This document shows positions 23,598 to 30,953 of a stretch of 33,373 bases of DNA, piece by piece (within the stretch, counting starts at the first letter, position 1; every line of letters begins with the position of its first letter). Origin of the DNA: Brevundimonas sp. UBA7664. GTDB lineage: Bacteria; Pseudomonadota; Alphaproteobacteria; Caulobacterales; Caulobacteraceae. The stretch spans positions 1 through 33,373 of the forward strand of contig NZ_DLHQ01000041.1 of NCBI RefSeq assembly GCF_002483305.1, given 5' to 3'. The notes under the pieces were generated by a model. The model was not told the DNA's origin. It searched no databases and worked only from the letters and a program-made list of their open reading frames with translations. The position numbers and the translations under genes were made by a program.

Positions 23598-24212
23598 ATG
23601 CGCCGTTCCCTGTTGCTCGCCGCCCTGGCCGGTCTGACCGTCGCCAGTTCGGCCTGCGCGACCGACTTTCCGATGCCGGCCGGTCCGCTCCAGTACGGCG
23701 CGCCGATCGCGGAGCCCGCGCCGCGTCAGGCCCTGCCGATCGTACCGATTCCACTGGCGCAGGATTCACGGCCCTCCAGCGCCGTCGAGGCCCGGCTGCT
23801 CGCCGCGCACAACGTGGAGCGCGCGCGGGTCGGGACCCCGGCCCTCACCTGGGACGACGGCTTGGCGGCTGAGGCCGATGCGTGGGCGCGGCAACTGCTG
23901 GTCAGTGGGCGGTTCGAGCATGATCTCAGCGGTCACGGACACGGCGAGAACCTGTGGACCGGCTGGGGAGGCCGCACCTGGACGCCTGAGGAAATGGTCG
24001 GGGAGTGGACGGCCGAGAAACGGGACTACGTCCGCGGTGTCTTTCCGAATGTCAGCCGGACCGGCGATTGGACCGCCGTCGGCCACTACACCCAGCTGGT
24101 CTGGCGCGGCACGACCCATGTCGGCTGCGCCATTGCCACGCGCGGCGACCGGTCGGTGCTGGCTTGCCGCTATTCGCCGCCCGGTAATGTCGATGGGCGC
24201 CGGGCGTTCTGA
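23598..24212 (+). CDS. Secreted CAP/SCP (PR-1-like) domain protein
   Basis: 204 residues. The ATG at 23598 is chosen over 23571 because AAGGAGG lies 4 nt upstream and a signal peptide begins there (MRRSLLLAALAGLTVASSACA). A lipoprotein anchor at that Cys is possible, but the lipobox is poor. The CAP domain includes LLAAHNVERARVGTPALTWDDGLA, GENLW, CAP signature 1 GHYTQLVWRGTTHVGCA and signature 2 CRYSPPGNVDG. Function in bacteria is largely open; sterol, lipid or protease roles are proposed for the superfamily. It converges with kdsD with 6 nt between genes. Confidence 0.92.
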   Translation: MRRSLLLAALAGLTVASSACATDFPMPAGPLQYGAPIAEPAPRQALPIVPIPLAQDSRPSSAVEARLLAAHNVERARVGTPALTWDDGLAAEADAWARQLLVSGRFEHDLSGHGHGENLWTGWGGRTWTPEEMVGEWTAEKRDYVRGVFPNVSRTGDWTAVGHYTQLVWRGTTHVGCAIATRGDRSVLACRYSPPGNVDGRRAF

Positions 24213-24218
24213 CCAATC

Positions 24219-25214
24219 CTAGCCGACGTAGCCGGCCTGCATCAGTTCGGCGATGTGGACGATGGCGATGGGCCGCCCGTCCTCGACCACCAACAGGGTG
24301 GCGATCCGGTTCTGGGTCATCAGATCGACGGCGTCGCTCATGCGCGCATCCGGCGGGATGACCTTGGGCGAAGGGCTCATGACGTCGGCGGCGGTCAGGC
24401 CGTTCAGGTCGCGCGAGAAGGCCCGGCGGACGTCGCCGTCGGTGACGATCCCGGCCAGTCGTCCGTCATTGTCGAGCACTGCGACCGCGCCCTTGCGGCC
24501 TTCGGTAATTGCCGAGACCACTTCAGCGAAGGTCGCGGTCAGGGGCACAGTCGCCGGGGCCGGCGGCCGGTCGCCCATCCAGTCGCGCACGCTCTGCAGG
24601 CTCATGCCCAGCTTGCCGCCCGGATGATGCAGGCCGAAGGCCTCGGCGGTGAAGCCGCGGCGGTCCATTAGCACCATGGCCAGGGCGTCGCCCAGCGCCA
24701 GCGTCATCAGGGTGGAAGTGGTGGGCGCCAGGCCGTTGGGGCAGGCCTCGGCGACCTGCGGCATGGTCAGGCAGACGGCGGATGAGCGGCCGAGGAAGCT
24801 CCCGGGCCGCTGGGTCAGGCCGATCACCGGAATACCCTCGCGCTGGCAGTAGATCAGGGGATCGCGCAGTTCGCGGCTCTCGCCGGAGTTAGAGATGGCC
24901 AGCAGGGTCACGTCCTTGCGCAGCATGCCGAGGTCGCCATGGCTCATCTCGGCCGGGTGGACGAAGAAGGCGTTGGTCCCGGTGGAGGCGAGGGTGGCGG
25001 CGATCTTCCCGCCGATATGGCCCGACTTGCCCATGCCGGTGACGACCAGATAGCCGGGGCGGGACAGGATGACGTCGCAGGCGCGGGCGATGCTGTCGTC
25101 GAGTCCGGATTCGAGCGCCTGAAGCGCGGCGATGTTCAGCTGGATCACCTCTCGCGCCCGGGCCGTCATGGCGGCGGGATCGGCGGAAAGGGCAGGGGCG
25201 GCAGCGTCGGTCAT
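24219..25214 (-). CDS. kdsD: Arabinose-5-phosphate isomerase (KpsF/GutQ/KdsD family)
   Basis: 331 residues. An SIS sugar-isomerase domain has VVTGMGKSGHIGGKIAATLASTGTNAFFVHPAEMSHGDLGM and ISNSGESREL, followed by EAFGLHHPGGKLG. Two CBS domains come next (about residues 205-325, with AVAVLDNDGRLAGIVTDGDVRRAF and ATLLVVEDGRPIAIVHI). It converts ribulose-5-phosphate to arabinose-5-phosphate, the first committed step to KDO, whose activation is done by KdsB at 5.3 kb. The start at MTDAAAP is judged from protein layout; ribosome sites are weak, and Met at 25232 is an alternative. Confidence 0.92.
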   Translation of the reverse strand: MTDAAAPALSADPAAMTARAREVIQLNIAALQALESGLDDSIARACDVILSRPGYLVVTGMGKSGHIGGKIAATLASTGTNAFFVHPAEMSHGDLGMLRKDVTLLAISNSGESRELRDPLIYCQREGIPVIGLTQRPGSFLGRSSAVCLTMPQVAEACPNGLAPTTSTLMTLALGDALAMVLMDRRGFTAEAFGLHHPGGKLGMSLQSVRDWMGDRPPAPATVPLTATFAEVVSAITEGRKGAVAVLDNDGRLAGIVTDGDVRRAFSRDLNGLTAADVMSPSPKVIPPDARMSDAVDLMTQNRIATLLVVEDGRPIAIVHIAELMQAGYVG

Positions 25215-25337
25215 GCTGCGGAATTGGCCCATCCCGCGCGGTTTCACAATCCGTCGGCTCGCCCCGGCCGAATGCTGCAATGCGAGAAAAATCAGGGCCG
25301 TGGTCAACCTTTGCCGCACGGATGCGTTGGAACAGGC

Positions 25338-26126
25338 ATGCGGACCTCAAACCTGAACACCGGCGGCGCGCCCGCGCCGGCCGGGGCGCTCTCGCATTTG
25401 CCGCCGCCGCCCGCCCGTCTGGAGCGGCCCGCCCTGTTCCTCGACATGGACGGCGTGCTCGCGCCGCTGGCCGCCACGCCCGATGCTGTCGTGCCCGATG
25501 CGCGGCGCACAGCGGTGTTGCGTCGGCTGGCTGAGCGGCTGGACGGTCGGGTCGCCATCCTGAGCGGCCGGACGATCGCCGAGATCGACCGCATCGCCGA
25601 AAGCGCCGCCGCCTCCGCCTCGGGCGTTCACGGACTGGAGCGCCGGCGCGCGGACGGGTCGCTGGATCATGCTCCCGCCGCGGCCGGCGTCCGCGACGCG
25701 GTGGCCGCCTTCGAGGCGTTTGCGAGCGACCGACCCGGCATGATCGTCGAGGACAAGGCCGTGTCGGCGGGCCTGCATTTCCGCGGCGCCCCGACGGAGG
25801 CCGCCGCCGCTAAGGCCCTCGCCCATACCCTGGCCGCCGAGACCGGCCTGGCGCTGCAGGCCGGCAATCTGGTGGTCGAGCTGAAGACGCCGGGCACCGA
25901 CAAGGGCACGGCGCTCAAGGCCTTCATGAAGGAGCCGCCGTTCGCCGGCGCCATCCCCGTCATGCTGGGCGACGACCTGACCGATGAAGACGGATTCCGG
26001 GCCGCCGCCGACCTCGGCGGCTTTGGGGTGCTGGTCGGTCCGGCGCGTCCGACGGCTGCGCGCTTCGCCTTGCCCGATGTGGCCGCCGTCCTGTCATGGC
26101 TGGATGCCGTTGAGGCCCGCCCATGA
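25338..26126 (+). CDS. otsB: Trehalose-6-phosphate phosphatase
   Basis: 262 residues. HAD-type phosphatase motifs are ALFLDMDGVLAPLA (nucleophile Asp and acid Asp), VAILSGRTIAEID, and VMLGDDLTDEDGF (metal site). The VHGLERRRADG block and GTDKGTALKAFM are typical of OtsB. It removes phosphate from trehalose-6-phosphate in the cytoplasm to yield trehalose, an osmotic and desiccation protectant. The stop overlaps the next ATG (ATGA). CGTT with an imperfect TCAAC 16 nt upstream lies 11 nt before the ATG, a weak stress-promoter candidate. The start is chosen by domain layout, as earlier in-frame ATGs lie inside the kdsD region. Confidence 0.93.
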   Translation: MRTSNLNTGGAPAPAGALSHLPPPPARLERPALFLDMDGVLAPLAATPDAVVPDARRTAVLRRLAERLDGRVAILSGRTIAEIDRIAESAAASASGVHGLERRRADGSLDHAPAAAGVRDAVAAFEAFASDRPGMIVEDKAVSAGLHFRGAPTEAAAAKALAHTLAAETGLALQAGNLVVELKTPGTDKGTALKAFMKEPPFAGAIPVMLGDDLTDEDGFRAAADLGGFGVLVGPARPTAARFALPDVAAVLSWLDAVEARP

Positions 26127-27907
26127 CCCCGAACCTGGACCTCGCCCCCATCGGCAACTGTTCGATCAGCGCCCTGATCGACCGCGACGGCCGCTATGTC
26201 TGGGCCTGCGCGCCGCGGGTTGATGGCGACCCGGTGTTCTCGGCCCTGATGGACGGCTCCGACCCCGAGCACGGCTTCTGGGACATTGAGCTGGAAGGCC
26301 AGACCACGGTCGAACAGGCCTATATCCGCAACACCCCGGTCCTGCGCACCGTCCTGACCGCCGGGGACGGCGCCGCGGTCGAGATCATCGACTTCGCCCC
26401 GCGCCATCCGAAGCACAGCCGCACCTACCGGCCGCTGGCCTTCGGCCGCATCCTGCGGCCGCTGAGCGGAGCGCCGCGCATCCGCGTGCGCCTGCGACCC
26501 TCCGCCGACTGGGGCGCGCGCCGGGCGGAGACGACCAATGGCTCGAACCACATCCGCTATCTCTGCACGGACGTGACCTTCCGCCTAACCACCGACTGTC
26601 CCGTGTCGCATATCCTGAAGGAGCGGACGTTCCGTCTCGAACGGCCCCTCGCCTTCTTCTTCGGCCCGGACGAGGGCTACGACCAGGACGTCGGTCCCGG
26701 CGTGGCGGCGGTGCTGGGCCGGACCGTGGCCTACTGGCAGGACTGGGTCCGCACCCTCTATCTGCCGCTCGACTGGCAGGAGGCGGTGATCCGCGCGGCG
26801 ATCACGTTGAAGCTCTGCGCCTATGAGGAAACGGGCGCGATCGTCGCGGCCATGACAACCTCCGTGCCCGAGTTCCCCGAGAGCGGGCGCAACTGGGACT
26901 ATCGCTACTGCTGGATCCGCGACGCATACTATGTGGTGCGGGCGCTGAACCGCCTCGGTGCCGTCGACCTGCTCGAAAACTACCTCGGCTATCTGCGCAA
27001 CCTCGTCGACGCCTCCGCCGGCGGCCACGTCCAGCCGGTCTATGGGGTTGGTCTGGAGGAGGACATCGACGAGCGGATCACCGAGACGGTGGCGGGCTAT
27101 CGCGGCATGAAGCCGGTGCGCATCGGCAACCAGGCACGCGAGCATCTGCAACACGATGTCTACGGCCAGATCGTGCTGCCGCTGGTGCAGGCCTTTTATG
27201 ACCAGCGGCTTCTGCGCCCCGGCACGATCGACGACTTCCACGCCCTCGAGAAGGTCGGCGACCGCGCCTTCGCCATGCACGACCAGGTCGACGCCGGTCT
27301 TTGGGAGTTCCGCACCATCGCCCGGGTGCACACCTATTCCTCCGTGATGTGCTGGGCCGCCTGCGACCGGCTGGCCAAGGCGGCCGACCACATCGGCCTG
27401 GGCGATCGCGCCGCGTTCTGGAAGGACCGGGCGGCGATCATCCACGCGCGGATCGAGCGGGAGGCCTTCGTCGAGGACGAAGGCCGGTTCGCCGCCAGTT
27501 TCGGCAACCGCGAACTGGATGCCTCCCTGCTGCAGCTGACCGACCTCGGCTTCCTCGATCCCATGGACCCGCGTCAGGTCAGGACCTTCGAGGCGATCGA
27601 GCGCGACCTGAAGAAGGGCCCCTATCTGTTCCGCTATGTCGAGCCCGACGATTTCGGCGAGCCCGAGACGGCGTTCAACTTCTGCACCTTCTGGTTCATC
27701 GAGGCCCTGTACCTGAACGGCCGGAAGGAAGAGGCGCGCGAGATCTTCGAGGAGATGCTGAGCCGCCGCACCCACGCCGGCCTGCTGTCCGAAGATCTGT
27801 CGCTGAGCGACAAGGAGCTGTGGGGTAACTATCCGCAGACCTATTCCCTGGTCGGCATCATCAACTGCGCCGTCCTGCTCAGCCGCTCCTGGACGGATGC
27901 CCGATGA
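26123..27907 (+). CDS. Glycoside hydrolase family 15 protein (glucoamylase/trehalase-like)
   Basis: 594 residues, the usual length for bacterial GH15 proteins of the otsAB context. An N-terminal beta-sandwich (IGNCSISALIDRDGRYVWACAPRVDGDPVFSALMDG) is followed by an (alpha/alpha)6 barrel. The barrel carries the substrate-binding NWDYRYCWIRDAYYVVRAL, GHVQPVYGVG, LWEFR and FWFIEALYLNGRKEEA. It has no signal peptide, so it is cytoplasmic. Some GH15 relatives are trehalases, others glucoamylases. Being coupled to trehalose synthesis on both sides, it may degrade or trim trehalose or a glucan and limit the pool (inference). Confidence 0.9.
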   Translation: MTPNLDLAPIGNCSISALIDRDGRYVWACAPRVDGDPVFSALMDGSDPEHGFWDIELEGQTTVEQAYIRNTPVLRTVLTAGDGAAVEIIDFAPRHPKHSRTYRPLAFGRILRPLSGAPRIRVRLRPSADWGARRAETTNGSNHIRYLCTDVTFRLTTDCPVSHILKERTFRLERPLAFFFGPDEGYDQDVGPGVAAVLGRTVAYWQDWVRTLYLPLDWQEAVIRAAITLKLCAYEETGAIVAAMTTSVPEFPESGRNWDYRYCWIRDAYYVVRALNRLGAVDLLENYLGYLRNLVDASAGGHVQPVYGVGLEEDIDERITETVAGYRGMKPVRIGNQAREHLQHDVYGQIVLPLVQAFYDQRLLRPGTIDDFHALEKVGDRAFAMHDQVDAGLWEFRTIARVHTYSSVMCWAACDRLAKAADHIGLGDRAAFWKDRAAIIHARIEREAFVEDEGRFAASFGNRELDASLLQLTDLGFLDPMDPRQVRTFEAIERDLKKGPYLFRYVEPDDFGEPETAFNFCTFWFIEALYLNGRKEEAREIFEEMLSRRTHAGLLSEDLSLSDKELWGNYPQTYSLVGIINCAVLLSRSWTDAR

Positions 27908-27962
27908 GGGCGCTCACGACATCGCGTTGGCGCCCGGCGCCGGTCGAATGCGTTGGTGCGCC

Positions 27963-29399
27963 ATGAGCCGCCTGATCGTCGTTTCCAACCGCGTGTCCGC
28001 GCCCAAGGACCCCGCCGCCGGCTCGGCGGGCGGTCTGGCCATGGCGCTGTCGGCCGCCTTGCGGAAGTACGACGGCCTGTGGTTCGGCTGGTCCGGCGAA
28101 ACCGTCGAACATTTCAGGCCCGAGGCCAAGATCGAGGATCGCGCCGGCGTCACCGTCGCGCTCGTCGATCTGGAGGCCCAGGACGTCGATGAATATTACA
28201 ACGGCTACGCCAACAAGACCCTCTGGCCGCTGTTCCATCACCGCGTCGACCTGACCGCCTATGAGCGGTCCTATGGCGAGGGATATGAACGCACCAACGC
28301 CCGCTTCGCCGAGGTCCTCGCGCCGCTGATCCAGCCCGACGACATCATCTGGATCCACGACTACCACATGATCCCGATGGCCCGGGACCTGCGGCGGCTG
28401 GGCGTTCGCAACCGGATCGGCTTCTTCCTGCATACGCCGTGGCCGGTGCGCCAGCTGCTGGTGACCCTGCCGCATCACCGTCGGCTGGTGGAGGCGATGT
28501 TCGACTATGATCTGATCGGCTTCCACACCCGGGAATGGCTGGATCTGTTCCGCGACTATGTGGCCGCCGAACCCAGCGTGAACGGCAAACTGTTGCCCCA
28601 TGACGCCCTCGAGGCCTTCGGCAAGACCGTGCAGACCGGCGTCTTTCCGATCGGCATCGACGTCGAGGGATTCATCGCGGCGCGGAACTCGCCTCTCGGC
28701 AACCGCACCTATGACCGGATGGCGGCCTCGGCGGCCTTCCGGACCCTGATGGTGGGTGTCGACCGGCTGGACTATTCCAAGGGGCTGGAGGAGCGCCTGC
28801 TCGGCTATGAGCAGTTCCTTGAGACCCATCCGGAGATGCGCTCCGAAGTCCTGCTGCTTCAGGTCACGCCCATCTCGCGTGATGAGGTCGATTCCTATCA
28901 GGACATCCGCGGCCGGCTCGACGCCCTGGCGGGCCGGATCAACGGCGCCTATGCCGAGATGGACTGGCAGCCGATCCGCTACCTGAACCGCACCTATCGC
29001 CGCGATCAGCTGGCCGGCATCTACCGCGCCGCGCGGGTCGGGCTGGTCACGCCGCTGCGCGACGGCATGAACCTGGTGGCGAAGGAGTATGTCGCGGCCC
29101 AGAATCCGGACGATCCGGGCGTGCTGGTCCTGTCCCGGTTCGCGGGCGCCGCCGAACAGATGGGCGAAGCCCTGCTGGTCAATCCGTTCAGCCGCGAGGA
29201 GCTGTCGGACGCCATCCAGCGGGCGCTGACCATGCCGCTCGAGGAGCGGAAGCGGAAATGGGCCTGCCTGATGCAGGTGGTGCGCGACACGGACGTGGGC
29301 ATCTGGCGCGATGACTTCGTTTCGACCCTTCGCGCCATCGAATGCCCGGCGGACGGCGGCGATGGATCGGTCGCCGCCGCCTCCGATCAGGCCGCCTGA
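27963..29399 (+). CDS. otsA: Trehalose-6-phosphate synthase (GT20)
   Basis: 478 residues from MSRLIVVSNRVSAP. Earlier in-frame ATGs at 27897 and 27948 would add a non-homologous tail overlapping the GH15 gene. Key sites are the N-loop GGLAMALS, WIHDYHMIPMARDLR, GFFLHTPWPVRQLL, VDRLDYSKGLEERLLGYE and VTPLRDGMNLVAKEYVA. It joins UDP-glucose and glucose-6-phosphate. It is the last gene of otsB-GH15-otsA, 55 nt after the GH15 stop. Its 3' end overlaps the convergent GST gene by 13 nt. Confidence 0.94.
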   Translation: MSRLIVVSNRVSAPKDPAAGSAGGLAMALSAALRKYDGLWFGWSGETVEHFRPEAKIEDRAGVTVALVDLEAQDVDEYYNGYANKTLWPLFHHRVDLTAYERSYGEGYERTNARFAEVLAPLIQPDDIIWIHDYHMIPMARDLRRLGVRNRIGFFLHTPWPVRQLLVTLPHHRRLVEAMFDYDLIGFHTREWLDLFRDYVAAEPSVNGKLLPHDALEAFGKTVQTGVFPIGIDVEGFIAARNSPLGNRTYDRMAASAAFRTLMVGVDRLDYSKGLEERLLGYEQFLETHPEMRSEVLLLQVTPISRDEVDSYQDIRGRLDALAGRINGAYAEMDWQPIRYLNRTYRRDQLAGIYRAARVGLVTPLRDGMNLVAKEYVAAQNPDDPGVLVLSRFAGAAEQMGEALLVNPFSREELSDAIQRALTMPLEERKRKWACLMQVVRDTDVGIWRDDFVSTLRAIECPADGGDGSVAAASDQAA

Positions 29400-30001
29400 A
29401 CCGCGCCCGGCGGCGTGCCGTCCTTCGCCGCGGCCCGGGTGTTGGCCGGCCGGTTCAGAGCCCGCTCCAGATACGCGTCGATCAGGGCGCTCTCCGGGAC
29501 GAACTCGCGACCCCAGGCGAGCGCTGAAGCAATCATCACGTCCACCGCCGTGAACCGGTCGCCCATCAGATATTGCCCCGTCGCCAGGGCGGTCAGCAGG
29601 CGCGCGATGGCGGCGTCATAGCGCGCCCGGGCGTCGGGGTCCGTCTCGGCCGCGCCGCTGATCTTGCCCCAGAAGGCCGGCTCCATCTCGCCGGCGGTCC
29701 AGGCCAGCCAGGTCACATAGGCCGCCCGATCCGCCGAACCGACCGACGCGCCCAGGTCCGCTTCAGGGTGTATGTCCGTGAGGTAGAGAGCGATCGCGGC
29801 CGACTCGGTCACCAGCGCATCGTCGTGAAGCAGGGCCGGAACCTTGCCGTCGGGGTGAAGATTGGCGGGATCGCGCGCGCCCGTCAGCGTCATCGACCGG
29901 AAGATGTCGACGTAGCGAATATCGTAGTCGGCGCCGATCTCCTCCAGCAGCCAGACGATACGGCCCGAACGCGACTGGGGTGCGTGGAACAGGGTGAGCA
30001 T
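29387..30001 (-). CDS. Glutathione S-transferase family protein
   Basis: 204 residues. An N-terminal thioredoxin-like domain (MLTLFHAPQSRSGRIVWLLEEIG, then HPDGKVPALLHDDALVTESAAIALYL with the glutathione-binding ES) precedes an all-helical C-terminal domain (YLMGDRFTAVDVMIASALAWG). AAGGAGA stands 7 nt before the ATG. It conjugates or reduces small electrophiles in the cytoplasm; the substrate is unknown. It is divergent from a WYL regulator, with a hairpin element and a perfect palindrome between them, so it is the likely regulated target. Confidence 0.92.
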   Translation of the reverse strand: MLTLFHAPQSRSGRIVWLLEEIGADYDIRYVDIFRSMTLTGARDPANLHPDGKVPALLHDDALVTESAAIALYLTDIHPEADLGASVGSADRAAYVTWLAWTAGEMEPAFWGKISGAAETDPDARARYDAAIARLLTALATGQYLMGDRFTAVDVMIASALAWGREFVPESALIDAYLERALNRPANTRAAAKDGTPPGAVQAA

Positions 30002-30020
30002 GGCGGTCTCTCCTTACCGT

Positions 30021-30062
30021 GTGCGCTAGCGCTCGGCGCGCGACGCCTCGCTGTTTGAGCGC
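30021..30062. repeat. Covarying hairpin element, copy 3 (GST leader)
   Basis: Starts GTGCGCTAGCGCTCG and ends CGCTGTTTGAGCGC. The inner stem is GGCG with CGCC around CGCGA, a third base-paired version of the same plan. The outer stem GCGCT/AGCGC equals copy 1. It lies 20-61 nt upstream of the GST start, just above its ribosome site, the same placement as copy 2 in front of fadA. Confidence 0.8.
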
Positions 30063-30105
30063 GTCGACAGCCCCTCGCCGCCGACCGGTATTGACTACCG
30101 CCACC

Positions 30106-30129
30106 CTGCTGACAGCATGCTGTCAGCAG
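30106..30129. promoter_or_regulatory. Perfect 24-bp palindrome, probable operator of the WYL regulator and GST
   Basis: CTGCTGACAGCA is followed directly by its exact reverse complement, TGCTGTCAGCAG. It lies 20 nt upstream of the WYL regulator start and about 105 nt upstream of the GST start. WYL/YafY-type regulators commonly control themselves and a divergent gene, so this is the natural binding site (inference). Confidence 0.75.
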
Positions 30130-30149
30130 TCGCCAGCCAGGGTGGATGG

Positions 30150-30875
30150 ATGAGACGCGCCGACCGCCTGTTCCAGATCATCCAGGTGCTGCGCCGGTCC
30201 TCGAAACCGGTGACGGCCGACGCCATGGCGCTTGAACTGGAGACCTCGAAACGCTCCATCTATCGCGACATCGCCACCTTGACGGGTCAGCGCGTGCCGA
30301 TCCGGGGCGAGGCCGGGATCGGCTATGTCTTGGACGGCGGCTTCGACATGCCGCCCCTCATGCTGACGTCCGACGAGATCGAGGCGGCGGTGTTGGGCGC
30401 GCAATGGGTGGCCGGGCGCGGCGATCCGGCCCTGGCCCGCGCCGCCCGTGACCTGATCGCCAAGATCGCCGCGACGGTGCCGGAGAGGCTGCGCCCGGTG
30501 GTTCTCGAGCCCGCCGTGGCCAGCGCGCCGGTCTGGAAGCCGAACGAGATCGAGACGCTCGACATGTCGAAGGTGCGCGCCTGGATCCACGCCGGCCGCA
30601 AGCTGCGGCTGCACTATGCCGACGAGCAGGGAAACGAGACCGAGCGCGTCATCTGGCCCTGCCTGGTCGGCTACCGCGAAACCAAACGACTGCTGGTCGG
30701 CTGGTGTGAGACCCGCGAGGACTTCCGCACCTTCCGCGCCGACCGCGTGGTCGAGGCCGATTTTCTCGACGAACGCTATCCGGGTCGTCCCGCCGTGCTG
30801 CGTGGCCGGTGGTTCGCCAGGATCGAGGCCGAACGCGCCGCCTGGGAGGCGGCCGGCTGCCCGCCGCCTCAGTAG
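30150..30875 (+). CDS. YafY-type transcriptional regulator (HTH + WYL domain)
   Basis: 241 residues from MRRADRLFQIIQVLRRS. The ATG at 30117 is rejected because it lies in the centre of the palindrome. The N-terminal winged helix (VTADAMALELETSKRSIYRDIATL, about residues 16-40) is followed by a WYL ligand-sensing domain (about 130-200, including LRLHYADEQGNETERVIWPCLVGYRETKRLLVGWCETREDFRTFRADRV). A C-terminal Ala/Glu helix ends the protein. It is likely a repressor of itself and the divergent GST. Its stop codon lies inside the antisense fossil of a thiolase 3' end (30868-30898). Confidence 0.9.
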   Translation: MRRADRLFQIIQVLRRSSKPVTADAMALELETSKRSIYRDIATLTGQRVPIRGEAGIGYVLDGGFDMPPLMLTSDEIEAAVLGAQWVAGRGDPALARAARDLIAKIAATVPERLRPVVLEPAVASAPVWKPNEIETLDMSKVRAWIHAGRKLRLHYADEQGNETERVIWPCLVGYRETKRLLVGWCETREDFRTFRADRVVEADFLDERYPGRPAVLRGRWFARIEAERAAWEAAGCPPPQ

Positions 30876-30898
30876 ATTTCGAACAGGCCCGCGGCGCC
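30868..30898 (-). pseudogene. Fossil 3' end of a second thiolase gene
   Basis: Read on the minus strand it encodes GAAGLFEIY and TGA, identical in protein to the last residues of the intact thiolase 55 nt further on (31-nt match, 27 identical). All four base differences are third-position synonymous changes (GGC/GGT, TTC/TTT, GAA/GAG, ATC/ATT). This points to a diverged paralogue that was later lost, not a recent slip duplication. Upstream thiolase codons are missing. Confidence 0.7.
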
Positions 30899-30923
30899 GC
30901 TGAAACCGCGTAGCGGTTTCAGC
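30899..30923. terminator. Strong hairpin between the convergent WYL and thiolase genes
   Basis: GCTGAAACCGC, loop GTA, GCGGTTTCAGC: a perfect 11-bp stem. It has no U-tract but is well placed to end transcription from both sides. It sits directly after the thiolase fossil, inside a pair of 11-bp direct repeats (GGCGCCGCTGA at 30893 and 30938). Confidence 0.6.
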
Positions 30924-30953
30924 CATCGTTGGTAATGGGCGCCGCTGACCGGC

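Noticed and set aside
25324..25337. Stress promoter directly in front of otsB
   Set aside because: The -35 match is only 3 of 5 and the -10 box ends 11 nt before the ATG, leaving no room for a ribosome site; kept only as a remark.
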